Positions 1 to 9,063 of a stretch of 49,265 bases of DNA are shown piece by piece (the first letter of the stretch is position 1; each line of letters opens with the position of its first letter). Source of the DNA: Burkholderiales bacterium (lineage in GTDB: Bacteria > Pseudomonadota > Gammaproteobacteria > Burkholderiales > Burkholderiaceae_D); NCBI GenBank assembly GCA_003136595.1, contig PLEY01000135.1, positions 8,447 through 57,711 on the forward strand. Reading direction: 5' to 3'. A model generated the notes under the pieces. The model saw only the letters and a list, made by a program, of their open reading frames with translations. It did not search any database and was not told the origin of the DNA. The position numbers and the translations under genes were made by a program.

Positions 1-79
1 CGATCCGCCCCGGTCCGATAGTGCCGGTGGAATGGACGCCGGGGGGTCCGCTGGGATCGGCGTCAGGGGGGTCCGTCAC
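1..79 (-). CDS. Possible 5' end of the next ABC permease gene (partial)
   Basis: An open frame begins with GTG at 79 and runs off the window edge. It lies 17 bases downstream of the permease stop at 97. The visible peptide is proline- and glycine-rich (starts VTDPPDADPS). In YejABEF-type operons the second permease (YejE) follows YejB, so this is the expected place for it. No clear Shine-Dalgarno sequence is visible and no diagnostic motif is reached, so the identification rests only on position. Confidence 0.35.
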   Translation of the reverse strand, partial: MTDPPDADPSGPPGVHSTGTIGPGRI

Positions 80-96
80 GCTACCGGGAGCAGGCT

Positions 97-1122
97 TCAC
101 TGGACCCTTCGGCCGAGCTGGATACGCGCATCCACGCTGATATAGGCCAGGTCGGCCAGGAGCTTCGCGACCAGCCCGAAGAGGGTCGATAGGTAGACGC
201 CCGCGAGCACGACGGGGTAGTCACGCCGCACCAGCGCTTCGTAGGACAAGAGTCCGACACCATCCAAGGAGAACAGGGTCTCGATGAGCAGCGAGCCCCC
301 GAAGAACACGGCCACCACAGCGGCGGGCAGGCCGGTCACGAGCGGCACCAGGGCATTGCGCAGGATGTGCCGATACAGGACGGCACGGTCGGGCAGGCCC
401 TTTGCGCGCGCGACCAGGACGTACTGTTTGCCGATCTCCTCGAGCACGGCGTTGCGCGTGAGCACCGTCAGCGAGGCGATGCTGCCGAGCGCAAGGCACG
501 TGACGGGGAGCACCAGATGCCAGAGGTAATCGAGGATGCGCGCGGTCCAGTTGAGTTCCGACCAGTTGTCGGAGAGGAGGCCCCGTAGCGGAAACCAGTT
601 GAGAAAACTGCCCCCCGCAAAAATCACGATCAGCAGAACGCCCAACACAAACCCTGGAATCGAAAATCCCAGGATGATGAGGACGGTGGTCGAGGCATCG
701 AAGCGCGAGCCCGCCCGCACCGCCTTGGCCACACCGAGCGGGATCGACACCAGGTAGGCCGCCAGAGACGACCAGAGTCCGAGGCTCACCGTCACGGGGA
801 GTTTTTCCATGATGAGCGCAAACACCCCCTGGTTGGTCTTCAGGCTGCGACCGAAGTCAAACCGTGCAAAATGGGCGACAGTCTTGAGGTAGCGCTTGCC
901 CGCCGGCTCATCGAAGCCATAAATCGCCTTGATCTGGGCGATGCGGGCGGGATCGAGCTCGGCTAAGCGTTGCGCCCCGGTCGCACTTTGCCCCCGCGTG
1001 CTGGCGAGGAGGGCCTCGACGGGTCCGCCTGGCATGCATTGGGCCAGCAAAAAGGTGACGCTCAAGACGCCGAGCAGGGTCGGGATCATGATCAGTATCC
1101 GGCTCGTGATGTAGGTCAGCAT
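97..1122 (-). CDS. yejB: ABC transporter permease, YejB-like (oligopeptide/microcin type)
   Basis: This 341-residue inner-membrane permease belongs to the DppB/OppB family (binding-protein-dependent transport, BPD_transp_1). It opens with the typical hydrophobic N-terminus (MLTYITSRILIMIPTLLGV) and has further membrane segments around residues 115-165, 200-220 and 255-300. The EAA-type loop that contacts the ATPase is visible as YVLVARAKGLPDRAVLYRHI. The MPGGPVE motif after the first membrane segment and the long insert before the EAA region are typical of YejB. ATG at 1122 has a GAGG about 10 bases upstream. It follows the substrate-binding protein gene by 16 bases, so the two are surely one operon. 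The natural substrate is a peptide by family knowledge; the exact ligand cannot be read from sequence. Confidence 0.88.
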   Translation of the reverse strand: MLTYITSRILIMIPTLLGVLSVTFLLAQCMPGGPVEALLASTRGQSATGAQRLAELDPARIAQIKAIYGFDEPAGKRYLKTVAHFARFDFGRSLKTNQGVFALIMEKLPVTVSLGLWSSLAAYLVSIPLGVAKAVRAGSRFDASTTVLIILGFSIPGFVLGVLLIVIFAGGSFLNWFPLRGLLSDNWSELNWTARILDYLWHLVLPVTCLALGSIASLTVLTRNAVLEEIGKQYVLVARAKGLPDRAVLYRHILRNALVPLVTGLPAAVVAVFFGGSLLIETLFSLDGVGLLSYEALVRRDYPVVLAGVYLSTLFGLVAKLLADLAYISVDARIQLGRRVQ

Positions 1123-1138
1123 GGACCCGGTCCTCATT

Positions 1139-3139
1139 TCACTGCACTGATTTGTCCCACCAGGTCTCGAGCGGCCAGGGCAGCGTCCCGTAGCCCTCAT
1201 CGATCGAGAAGAAGCGCGGTGCGCGCTCTGGTATTCCGAACCGGTCCCAGTAGGCGACATCGCTGAAAGGCCGGTACAGGAGGGGTATCGCGAAGTGCTC
1301 GCACACGAACACGCGGTCGAGCGCGCGCGTGGCTGTGACGAGCTCGCCCATCGTCTGTGCCTGGGACATGGCCGCCAGGGCCTGGTCGATGGCCGCATTG
1401 TGCGCACCCATGTAGTTGTTCGAGGCGGGCAGCAGCGCGTTCTGGCTGGAGAGAAACGAGTCCATGAGCGCGGCCGAGGGCACGAGGAAGTTGCCAAGGC
1501 TCATCCGGATCGCGTCGAAATCAAAGTTCTGGATACGGCTCAAGTAGACCGCGGGATCGACCACCCGGTAAGTGACATGGATCCCGAGTCGTTCGAGATT
1601 GCGTTGCCATGCAGTGATCACCTTCTCAGAGCCCAGATCGTCACCGAGAAATTCGAAGTCCAGCGTCTGCCCCTGGCGATTGCGCAGCCGTCCATCCGGA
1701 CCCAGCGTCCAGCCTGCCTGGTTGAGCAGGTCGCGCGCGTGCAGGAGGTTCGCGCGCCGCGCGTAGGCGCCGGTGTCGGTGCGGGGATTCTCCGGCAACG
1801 GTCCGAAGACTGCGGCAGGGAGCTGTCCTCGATACGGCAGGAGCAGTTGCAGTTCAGCACTGCTCGGCCTGCCGGTGGCCGCAAAAGGGGAGTTCTCGAA
1901 GAGCCCCAGGACGCGGCTTGCAAGCCCGAAGCGCTGCCGGGCAAGCCACTGGCCATCGAAAGAATCGTTCAAAGCCTCCCTGACGCGGGCATCCTGGAAC
2001 ACGGTGCGGCGCTGGTTCAGGAGGAAACCCTCGAAGTAGACCCCGGATTGATCGGCGAGCGAGGCCTTTCTGATCCGACCCATGGCGAAGCGCTCGCCCT
2101 CGTACTGAGTGGCCCAGCGCTTCGGATCGTATTCCTTGATCAGGTCAAAATCGCCCGCCTTGAAGGCCTCAAAGCGCGTCGCGCCGTCGGCGAAATAGTG
2201 ATAGATGATCCGATCGAAATTGAAAAACCCCCGGCGCACGCCCAGGTCCTGCGCCCAATATTTCGGATCGCGACGGAGCTCCAGGTATCGTCCTGCCCGG
2301 GCCTCTCCGACCGTGTAGGGACCCGTGGCAATCGGCGGCTCGGTCACGATCTGCTCGAACGGCTTGGGCCCATGGTCCGCATCTTGGCCCCACTTCCTCG
2401 AGAACACGGCGAGCGCGGTGCCGAGCAGGAAGATCTGGTCGCGACTGGGCTTCTTGAGGTCGAAACGCACGGTGCGCGGATCGAGGATGACCGCGCCGCG
2501 CACGCCGTCGAACTGGCTGGCCCAGCCCGGAGCCGCCGCGGGTCCCGTCTGGGCATCGAAGCTGTATTTGACGTCCTCGGCCGTGACGGGATCACCATTC
2601 GTGAAGTGCGCCCGTGAATCGATCTGAAATGTGATCGAGGAGAAGTCCGGCGCGATCAGCATGGCCCGGGCGAGAAGACCATACATGGTGGCCGGCTCGT
2701 CCGGACTCGGATCGGCGAGCGTCTCGAAGGTCAGGAGTTCGACGCCGCGTGGTGCCTCGCCGCTCAACGTGAACGGGTTGAACTTGTCGAAACTCGAGCG
2801 CAGATCCGGATTGCTCAGCGTCAGCGTGCCGCCCTTGGGGGCATCGGGATTGACGAAGTCGTAGTGCGGAAAGCCTTCCGGATACCGCGCCTGTCCATAC
2901 AGCGCGAACGCGTAGGTCCATCGGCCTAATGTGGTCCCGGCGGTGGTCCCGGCGTTGGTCCCAGCTGTGGTCCCGGCGGTGCCCCTGGCGTGGCTCGCGG
3001 CAGGGATCGCCGGCGCGCTGACCAGCCCGAGCAAGAGCACGAGGGGTGCCGCGCCTGTGCAGCCCGAGCGTGGACTGCGCGGCTGCTGGGCTCGACCCTC
3101 CGGTGACGCGCGCCCATCCCGGAAATTGCGTAATCCCAT
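1139..3139 (-). CDS. yejA: Extracellular solute-binding protein, family 5, YejA-like
   Basis: This is a periplasmic peptide-binding protein of the SBP_bac_5 family, about 666 residues from the chosen start. Recognisable pieces are the entry segment (YGQARYPEGFPHYDFVNPDAPKG), the FNPFTLSGEAPRG stretch characteristic of YejA-type proteins, and the conserved core FTNGDPVTAEDVKYSFD. The C-terminus carries the family's NNYMGAHNAAIDQAL and LYRPFSDVAYWDRFG segments. A hydrophobic signal region (PLVLLLGLVSAPAIPAASHA) begins about 33 residues in, behind an unusually long, arginine-rich n-region, so the true start is uncertain; in-frame ATGs lie at 3193, 3154 and 3139, and none has a strong Shine-Dalgarno sequence. 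Just after the signal peptide sits a Gly-Thr-Ala repeat encoded by a 12-bp tandem repeat. It is the first gene of the visible transporter operon. Confidence 0.85.
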   Translation of the reverse strand: MGLRNFRDGRASPEGRAQQPRSPRSGCTGAAPLVLLLGLVSAPAIPAASHARGTAGTTAGTNAGTTAGTTLGRWTYAFALYGQARYPEGFPHYDFVNPDAPKGGTLTLSNPDLRSSFDKFNPFTLSGEAPRGVELLTFETLADPSPDEPATMYGLLARAMLIAPDFSSITFQIDSRAHFTNGDPVTAEDVKYSFDAQTGPAAAPGWASQFDGVRGAVILDPRTVRFDLKKPSRDQIFLLGTALAVFSRKWGQDADHGPKPFEQIVTEPPIATGPYTVGEARAGRYLELRRDPKYWAQDLGVRRGFFNFDRIIYHYFADGATRFEAFKAGDFDLIKEYDPKRWATQYEGERFAMGRIRKASLADQSGVYFEGFLLNQRRTVFQDARVREALNDSFDGQWLARQRFGLASRVLGLFENSPFAATGRPSSAELQLLLPYRGQLPAAVFGPLPENPRTDTGAYARRANLLHARDLLNQAGWTLGPDGRLRNRQGQTLDFEFLGDDLGSEKVITAWQRNLERLGIHVTYRVVDPAVYLSRIQNFDFDAIRMSLGNFLVPSAALMDSFLSSQNALLPASNNYMGAHNAAIDQALAAMSQAQTMGELVTATRALDRVFVCEHFAIPLLYRPFSDVAYWDRFGIPERAPRFFSIDEGYGTLPWPLETWWDKSVQ
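2931..2990. repeat. 12-bp tandem repeat inside the yejA-like gene
   Basis: Five adjacent copies of a 12-bp unit (GTGGTCCCGGCG on the plus strand) occur here; three copies are exact and two (2955-2966 and 2979-2990) are degenerate. In the protein this gives a Gly-Thr-Ala-rich linker between the signal peptide and the mature binding domain. The unit is a multiple of three, so copy-number change would not break the frame. Confidence 0.85.
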
Positions 3140-3335
3140 CGGGTGCCTGCACATGACCTGCAAGAGATAGTAGGGTATTGCGCGCGAAAGCAAGATGCCG
3201 AGGTGACCAGAAAGCGCAATTGAGTTTATGCGCGATCGTGTGGCGGTTCAAGGCAGGGAGCGTCCGTCTTAAGGACGATACCCGTCTCGTCCCGGCGGAG
3301 ACCTCCGCGCGGGCGGCAACCGGAACTGGACTGCT

Positions 3336-4862
3336 CTAGTGAGCCTGGGTTCTGGCTGGCGCCGGCGCGGACGTGGCGGCAAGCGTGGCGCCAAGCGTTG
3401 CCGGCACGCTAAGCTTCTGTCCTAGCGACAAGGACGTGGTGTCGAGACCATTTTGCGCGCGCAAGGCATCGACGCTGGTGCCAAAGTGCTTGGCGATCGA
3501 GAACAGGGAGTCGCCGCGCCGCACGCTGTAGATCGCGACGGGAGCGCGCGTCTGCGCAGGCGGTGTGAAGCTTGCCCGAACGATTTTATCCTGGAGCCTT
3601 GGGGTGGGTGCCGGGGCCATTGCCGCGACGAGAGCGGGCGCAGAGCGCCTTTGCACGAGCAGCGCCTGGCCCGGACGCAGACGGGCGCGTGCCGACAGGC
3701 TGTTCGCGTCGCACAGGCTCGCGACCGTCATGCCAAACTTGGCCGCAACGTGATCGAGGCGCTCACCGCGCTGTGCTGTATAGGTCATCCACGTCGACAG
3801 CGGTTCCGCATGTCCTTGAAGGTTGGACTCGAAGAGCTCGACGCGATCGGCCGGCAAGAGCAACGTGCTTGCGCCCGAAGCCGAGATGAGCGGTCGGTTG
3901 AAGGACGCGTTGAGCGCCTTGAAGTCCTCGATGGGCATGTTGGCAAGCTGGGCCGCGGTACGAACGTCGATGTCGCGCGTGCTGGGAACCGAGACGAAGT
4001 AAGGCTGGTTGTCGATACGCGGCAGGATGACGCCGAAGGCAGCGGGGTCGGCGATGATGTTCTTGAGAGCCTGCAGCTTCGGGTAGTAGTTGCGCGTCTC
4101 CTCAGGCATGTTCAGGCTGAGATAGTCGGTTGGCCGATTCGCTGCGGCATTGCGATCGATGGCGCGCTTGACGGCCCCCTCTCCCCAGTTGTATGAGGCC
4201 AGCGCGAGCGTCCAGTCGCCATGCATTTCGTAGAGCATCTCCAGATAGTTGAGCGCGGCGTCGGTGGAGGCGATCACGTCGCGCCGTTCGTCGTGCCACC
4301 AGTCCTGGCGCAGGTTGTAGGTCTTGCCCGTGGTGGGGATGAACTGCCACATGCCCGAGGCATGAGCCCGCGAGTAAGCCATCGGGTTGTAGTCACTCTC
4401 AACGAACGGCAGCAGCGCAAGCTCGGTGGGCAGGCCGCGCTTCTCGAGCTCCTCGACGACGTGATAAAGATAGTGGCTGGAGCGTTCCACGGCCCGTCGC
4501 AAGGATTCCTGATGACCTTGATACCAGATCTCGTGCTCGACCACGAGCGGCGAGGTCATGTTCGGAATGGCAAAGCCGGTGCGGATGCGATCCCACACAT
4601 CGTCGGCGTGCGCGGTCAGATCAACCGTCTGCAGCTTCTGGGTTTTGAGTTGCACGACCTGAAGTGCTGCCGCAGGCGGCGCTGCGTTGGAGCCTTCGGA
4701 TTCGGGGCCGGTGCTGACCGTGCTATTGGAGGTGGAAATGCCGGAGGCGTGGGTGCCAACGAAAGGGCCGCTGTTCGGGGAAGTCATGGCGCAGCCCCCG
4801 AGGAGCACGAGGGCGAAGCACATGAGGAGCTTTGAGTGTCGGACCATCGGACGCCTTGCCAA
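3336..4862 (-). CDS. mltD: Membrane-bound lytic murein transglycosylase D
   Basis: This 508-residue outer-membrane lipoprotein cleaves peptidoglycan glycan strands non-hydrolytically, giving 1,6-anhydromuropeptides. A lipobox (LLGGC, Cys24) ends the signal peptide. The SLT domain covers roughly residues 125-255. It contains the catalytic glutamate E155 in FVESDYNPMAYSRA, followed by GMWQFIPTTGKTY and LASYNWGEGAVKRAI, all typical of the MltD branch. Two LysM peptidoglycan-binding domains follow, at about 355-405 (YTAQRGERLDHVAAKFGM) and 445-490 (YSVRRGDSLFSIAKHFGT). The gene stands beside gloB, as in E. coli. A second in-frame ATG five codons in (MVRHSK) is an alternative start. Length and architecture are complete. 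Confidence 0.95.
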   Translation of the reverse strand: MARRPMVRHSKLLMCFALVLLGGCAMTSPNSGPFVGTHASGISTSNSTVSTGPESEGSNAAPPAAALQVVQLKTQKLQTVDLTAHADDVWDRIRTGFAIPNMTSPLVVEHEIWYQGHQESLRRAVERSSHYLYHVVEELEKRGLPTELALLPFVESDYNPMAYSRAHASGMWQFIPTTGKTYNLRQDWWHDERRDVIASTDAALNYLEMLYEMHGDWTLALASYNWGEGAVKRAIDRNAAANRPTDYLSLNMPEETRNYYPKLQALKNIIADPAAFGVILPRIDNQPYFVSVPSTRDIDVRTAAQLANMPIEDFKALNASFNRPLISASGASTLLLPADRVELFESNLQGHAEPLSTWMTYTAQRGERLDHVAAKFGMTVASLCDANSLSARARLRPGQALLVQRRSAPALVAAMAPAPTPRLQDKIVRASFTPPAQTRAPVAIYSVRRGDSLFSIAKHFGTSVDALRAQNGLDTTSLSLGQKLSVPATLGATLAATSAPAPARTQAH

Positions 4863-5035
4863 GACAAACCGCGATGTTACGAATGTGTGACGGGAAACGT
4901 CAAGTCGCGCAGTTTAGCAGTGGCGCCCCTGCGGCTCGTTCCGTAGGGCGGACGGGCTCCTCGTGTGGGGCGGGTTCGCGTTTGATTCGGGGCCCGGCTG
5001 GGGCATGATCTAGGCGTTGGGCGACCGTCGTCCCC

Positions 5036-5860
5036 CTAGAAGCGGTCCTTCCAGGCGCGGATCGCTGCGAAGGTGGCCGCAGCCGACAGTGAAGCACCCT
5101 TCACCCGCGCTTCGGCGGCGGCCTTGACGGCGGGGGCGTCCCATCTCAGGAAGGGATTGGTGGCCCGCTCCCCGACGAGCGCGAACGGAACCGTGGGCTC
5201 GGAGCGGGCGCGTCTTGCCTGGTCCTCGAGCTCTCGGCGCAGGAGGGCTGCATTGTCCGGTTCAACCGCGCGTGCAAAGCGCAGGTTGGCAAGGGTATAT
5301 TCATGCGCGCAGTAGACGAGTGTGGCATCGGGCAGGGCAGCGAGCCGTGCGAGCGAGGCTTGCATCTGGACGGGGGTGCCCTCGAAGAGTCGACCGCAGC
5401 CGCCACCGAAGAGCGTATCGCCGCAAAACAGGAGCGGTCGCGGCAGGACATCAGCGTAGTAGGCGATGTGTCCGCGCGTATGACCGGGAACCGCGATCAC
5501 CTGCAGCTCCAGGGCCAGCGACTCCAGTCGCACCACGGCGCCATCCTCGAGCGGAACCGTCACCCCGGCAATGGACTCGGCCGCGGGACCATAGACCGGC
5601 AACGATCCGGCGCCGTACGCTGCGCAAAGCGCCGACACCCCCCCAATATGATCGCGATGATGATGGGTGAGTACAATAGCGCAAAGGTCAAGATCCAGGC
5701 GCTCCAGGGTTGCCCTTACCGGGGCCGCATCACCGGGGTCGACGACCGCGGCGCTTTTGCCGCGCACCAGGAGCCAGAGATAGTTGTCCTGGAAAGCGGG
5801 AATCGCCACGACTGCGAGCGGCGGCAGCTTATCGTTTGGCATGGGAAAGTTGGAGTGCAT
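5036..5860 (-). CDS. gloB: Hydroxyacylglutathione hydrolase (glyoxalase II)
   Basis: The product hydrolyses S-lactoylglutathione to lactate and glutathione, the second step of methylglyoxal detoxification. The metallo-beta-lactamase metal motif THHHRDH is at residues 65-71. Further ligands are visible in VPGHTRGHIAYY, FCGDTLFGGGCGRLFEGTP and YCAHEYTLANLRFA. The C-terminal HAGH domain ends with the usual NPFLRWD and AIRAWKDRF. The N-terminal AIPAFQDNYLWLL matches glyoxalase II starts. The first ATG (5860) overlaps the divergent methyltransferase start in one CATG; an ATG six codons later (5842) is an alternative start. Neither has a good Shine-Dalgarno sequence. Neighbours match the E. coli gloB locus. 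Confidence 0.95.
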   Translation of the reverse strand: MHSNFPMPNDKLPPLAVVAIPAFQDNYLWLLVRGKSAAVVDPGDAAPVRATLERLDLDLCAIVLTHHHRDHIGGVSALCAAYGAGSLPVYGPAAESIAGVTVPLEDGAVVRLESLALELQVIAVPGHTRGHIAYYADVLPRPLLFCGDTLFGGGCGRLFEGTPVQMQASLARLAALPDATLVYCAHEYTLANLRFARAVEPDNAALLRRELEDQARRARSEPTVPFALVGERATNPFLRWDAPAVKAAAEARVKGASLSAAATFAAIRAWKDRF

Positions 5861-6704
5861 GACAGCGCAACATAGCGATTCGATTATAGCCCTGTCGCGG
5901 TGGTTAAAGACCCCTGCGGGCCGCTATGCGCTCGAATGGGAGATGAGCCAGTTCGACCAGGTCGTGGCCGATATCTTCGGTTTCAATGCCGTCCAGATCG
6001 GCTTGCTCGAGATCCCGGCATTGCGCAACAATCGCATGCCATTCATCTTCGCGGCCGACGAACCGGTGCTCTCCGAGGAGCGACTGGGTGAAAAGCCGCA
6101 CGCGCTGGCCGGGGTCAGGGCGGGTGCGGCTCCGGTGACAGCATCGCTCTTGACGCGCTTTGAGGAATTGCCGTTCGCCGCGCAGAGTGTCGACCTGTTG
6201 GTGTTGCCCCATGCCCTCGAGTTCGCCGACGATCCCCACCAGGTGCTGCGCGAGGTCGAGCGGGTTCTGATCCCGGAAGGGCAGGTGGTGATAACGGGAT
6301 TCAATCCCGCCAGTCTCTGGGGGATCCGGCAGGTGGTCGGGCGCTCGGTCGATTCGCCTTTCCTGCCGCGCGTGGGCCAGTTTCTCGGATTGCCGCGTCT
6401 GAAGGATTGGCTAAAGCTCCTCGGGTTTGAGGTCAACAGGGGCCGTTTCGGCTGCTATCGTCCACCGTTTCGCTCCGAGAAGTGGCTCGGGCGGATGGGA
6501 TTCCTCGATTACGCGGGGGACCGCTGGTGGCCGATCTGCGGGGCCATCTACATGGTCAGCGCGGTCAAGCGGGTGCCCGGCATGCGTCTCGTCGGGCCCG
6601 TCTGGAAGGATCGCAAGGCGGCCTCGACGGCACTCGCGCCCACCGCCCAACGCGGGCCCATCCATCGTGAGCGCCCACGGATTGCCGTACTTGAGGAGCA
6701 ATAG
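5859..6704 (+). CDS. SAM-dependent methyltransferase, YafS type
   Basis: This 281-residue protein is a class I methyltransferase (Methyltransf_11 type). The central motif [20 protein letters not shown] is followed by [16 protein letters not shown] and [13 protein letters not shown], which together mark the YafS group found next to gloB. The N-terminal SAM-binding loop is weak compared with canonical GxGxG methyltransferases, as is usual for this group. ATG at 5859 is preceded by TGGAG only three bases away, so a slightly different start is possible. It is divergent from gloB and two bases upstream of rnhA, with which it is probably cotranscribed. The substrate is unknown. Confidence 0.85.
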   Translation: MTAQHSDSIIALSRWLKTPAGRYALEWEMSQFDQVVADIFGFNAVQIGLLEIPALRNNRMPFIFAADEPVLSEERLGEKPHALAGVRAGAAPVTASLLTRFEELPFAAQSVDLLVLPHALEFADDPHQVLREVERVLIPEGQVVITGFNPASLWGIRQVVGRSVDSPFLPRVGQFLGLPRLKDWLKLLGFEVNRGRFGCYRPPFRSEKWLGRMGFLDYAGDRWWPICGAIYMVSAVKRVPGMRLVGPVWKDRKAASTALAPTAQRGPIHRERPRIAVLEEQ

Positions 6705-6706
6705 GC

Positions 6707-7168
6707 TTGGATCAGGTCGAGATTTACACCGATGGCGCCTGCAAGGGCAATCCGGGACGGGGCGGTTGGGGCGCTCTGTTGCGCTTTTCGAGCGCCCAGG
6801 GCGTTCGAGAAAAGGAACTTTTTGGCGGCGCGCCCGAGACCACCAACAACCGCATGGAGCTGGTCGCCGTGATCGAGGCGCTGCACGCATTGAAGAGGCC
6901 GTGCGAGGTCAAGGTCTACACCGACTCGGTCTACGTGCAAAAGGGCATCACGGAGTGGATCCACACCTGGAAGAAGCGCGGCTGGACGAATGCCGCCAAG
7001 GAGCCCGTGAAGAACGCCGATCTGTGGCGCGAGCTCGAAGCGGCAACGCTTACGCACCGGATCGAATGGCGCTGGGTCAAGGGACACGCGGGTCATCCTG
7101 AAAATGAGCGGGCCGACGCGCTCGCCAATCGCGGTGTCGAGGTGGCCGCCACCGGTCCTGCAACGTGA
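6707..7168 (+). CDS. rnhA: Ribonuclease HI
   Basis: The enzyme cleaves the RNA strand of RNA-DNA hybrids, removing R-loops and primers. The 153-residue length is standard. The catalytic carboxylates are visible as D9 ([12 protein letters not shown]), E51 ([15 protein letters not shown]), D73 ([12 protein letters not shown]) and D137 (NERADALA), with the supporting histidine in VKGHAGH. The start is TTG at 6707, supported by GAGGAG about nine bases upstream inside the end of the preceding gene. It lies two bases after the methyltransferase stop and 64 bases before dnaQ, all on one strand; in E. coli rnhA and dnaQ are divergent instead. Confidence 0.96.
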   Translation: MDQVEIYTDGACKGNPGRGGWGALLRFSSAQGVREKELFGGAPETTNNRMELVAVIEALHALKRPCEVKVYTDSVYVQKGITEWIHTWKKRGWTNAAKEPVKNADLWRELEAATLTHRIEWRWVKGHAGHPENERADALANRGVEVAATGPAT

Positions 7169-7232
7169 GCGCGGCCCACGCTGTGCGCAAGGCTTTGCCG
7201 ATGCCGGGCGCGATGCCCCCACGGAGGGTGCC

Positions 7233-7958
7233 ATGAGCCTGCGACAGGTCCTGCTCGACACCGAGACCACGGGCTTGAATGCGCGGGGCGGTGATCGCAT
7301 CATTGAGATCGGCTGCCTGGAACTCGTGAACCGGCGTCTGACGGGCAACTGCCTGCACCGTTACGTCAATCCCGAGCGCGAGAGTGAACCGGGCGCGCTC
7401 GCCGTGCATGGCCTGACCAGCGAGTTCCTGGCCGACAAGCCGAAGTTCGCTGAAATCGCGGCCGAGGTGCGTGAATTCGTGGCGGGGGCAGAGGTCCTGA
7501 TCCACAACGCAGCGTTCGATGTCGGGTTCCTGGACGCAGAATTCGCGCGGCTGGACTTGCCAGGGCTCGCTGACTGCTGCGCGCACATCGTCGATACGCT
7601 CATGCTCGCCAAGGAGTTGCACCCCGGCAAGCGCAACTCGCTTGACGCGCTGTGCGAACGTTATGGCATCTCGAATGCGCACCGGACCCTGCACGGCGCG
7701 CTCCTCGACGCAAGCCTCTTGGCCGAGGTATACCTGGCGATGACCCGTGGCCAGGAGAGTCTCGTCATCGACATGGCTCCCGAGCGCGGCGCGCACGGGC
7801 CGCGGCTCGCTGCGCCCACGGGCGCGCATCTTCCGGTGCTTGCTGCAAGTCAGGAGGACCTGGCTTTGCACGGAGCCATTCTGGAGGCCCTGCACAGGGA
7901 GAACAAACGCGAACCGGTCTGGACCGAGTCGCCCAAGGCTTGCCCGGGGCCGGGATGA
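7233..7958 (+). CDS. dnaQ: DNA polymerase III epsilon subunit, 3'-5' proofreading exonuclease
   Basis: This 241-residue protein is the proofreading subunit of DNA polymerase III core. The DEDDh motifs are complete: Exo I with D9 and E11 (VLLDTETTGLN), Exo II with D96 (LIHNAAFDVGFLDAEF), and Exo III with H154 and D159 (HRTLHGALLDASLLAEVYL). GKRNSLDALCERYGI before Exo III is a family hallmark. The C-terminal tail (from about residue 175) is the less conserved alpha-binding part. ATG at 7233 has GGAGG seven bases upstream. An upstream in-frame extension from 7104 overlaps rnhA and is not needed. Confidence 0.96.
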   Translation: MSLRQVLLDTETTGLNARGGDRIIEIGCLELVNRRLTGNCLHRYVNPERESEPGALAVHGLTSEFLADKPKFAEIAAEVREFVAGAEVLIHNAAFDVGFLDAEFARLDLPGLADCCAHIVDTLMLAKELHPGKRNSLDALCERYGISNAHRTLHGALLDASLLAEVYLAMTRGQESLVIDMAPERGAHGPRLAAPTGAHLPVLAASQEDLALHGAILEALHRENKREPVWTESPKACPGPG

Positions 7959-8010
7959 TCCTTCGCGCTGCTCGGGCCGCGCCCGTGCGGACCCAGCGGA
8001 TGGGGCGGGC

Positions 8011-9048
8011 GTGACGCCCGTACCGGTCTATTTCGTCACGCGCCAGATCCGCGAGCGCTGGGCCGATCTGGCCGGCGTGCCGCCCGAGTCGATCGATGCC
8101 GAGCGTTTTCGCTCCGGGATCGACGTCTGGATCGTGCAGACCTACCTCGAGTTGCGCGGCCACGCGGCGGAGGCAGGACTTGATCTGCGCATCACCCCGC
8201 GCTTTCCACGCGATCTGCCGGCGATCGCGCATCGCGATGACCTGCGCGTGAGTGCCCGGTACGACCGCAGTTACCTTGCCGACACCCGCGCCGACCGGGC
8301 CGCCTCGCCCGTGGCCACCTGGCATGTCGTGCAAAGCCCGGTCCAGATCGCAGAACGCTCGGTGCTGATCCCGCTGTGGCCTCAGCCGGGTCTGGTGGCG
8401 CGCGATGCGGCACGTACGGGCATGTCGACGCTCGGGTTTTTCGGGCGCAGTGGCTCAGTGCCCGGTTTCTTTCGCGACCCAGCCTTTCTCGCCGCGCTCG
8501 CTCAAAGGGGCATCACTTATCGCCTCTCGGAGCGCGACTGGCGCGACTACAGCGCCACGGACGTGTGTGTCGCGCTACGCTACGACCCGGCGATTGGCGC
8601 CTCCGCCAAGCCGTTCTCGAAACTCGTCAATGCGTGGTTTGCCGAGGTGCCCGCCCTGTTGGGTCCAGAGCCCGCCTTTCGCTGGCTGCGCCGCTCGGAA
8701 CTCGACTATCTCGAGGTCAATTCGGCGCGCGACATCCTCGCCGCACTCGATCGGCTGCGCGCGACGCCAGGTCTGTACGAGGCGATGGTGGCCAACGGTA
8801 TCGCGCGGCGCACGGCGTTCACCCGGGCTGCGATCGGCGCGCAGTGGATCGCATTTCTCGCAGGCCAATTCGTGCCCTCCTGGCGGGTCTGGCTGCAGGA
8901 TCGTCCCGGCGAGGTGCGCCGGACCATCGATTTCGCGCGTCACCTCTGGAGCCAGCGCGCCGAGCGCAATGCCTACAAGCGCGTCGAGGCCGAGCAGCGG
9001 CGACGCATCAAGGCCGAGGGACTGGGCGAGCGCCTCGATCTGACCTGA
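8011..9048 (+). CDS. Glycosyltransferase-like protein, surface polysaccharide context
   Basis: The 345-residue protein starts with GTG at 8011. Its beginning (VYFVTRQIRERWADLAG ... VWIVQTYLELR) and the later stretch around GFFGRSGSVPGFF resemble glycosyltransferase-fold proteins seen in exopolysaccharide gene clusters; I recognise the style of the family but no named member. No signal peptide or membrane span is visible, so it should be cytoplasmic. It ends with a basic, charged helix (SQRAERNAYKRVEAEQRRRIKAEG). It converges on an O-antigen ligase/polymerase gene 15 bases away, which supports a role in polysaccharide assembly. The start codon has only a weak purine-rich upstream region. The donor and acceptor sugars are unknown. 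Confidence 0.6.
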   Translation: MTPVPVYFVTRQIRERWADLAGVPPESIDAERFRSGIDVWIVQTYLELRGHAAEAGLDLRITPRFPRDLPAIAHRDDLRVSARYDRSYLADTRADRAASPVATWHVVQSPVQIAERSVLIPLWPQPGLVARDAARTGMSTLGFFGRSGSVPGFFRDPAFLAALAQRGITYRLSERDWRDYSATDVCVALRYDPAIGASAKPFSKLVNAWFAEVPALLGPEPAFRWLRRSELDYLEVNSARDILAALDRLRATPGLYEAMVANGIARRTAFTRAAIGAQWIAFLAGQFVPSWRVWLQDRPGEVRRTIDFARHLWSQRAERNAYKRVEAEQRRRIKAEGLGERLDLT

Positions 9049-9063
9049 GGGTGCCAGCCGGGT

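Noticed and set aside
1295-2617. Long plus-strand frame (440 codons)
   Set aside because: It is the antisense shadow of the peptide-binding protein gene; high GC content keeps opposite frames open.
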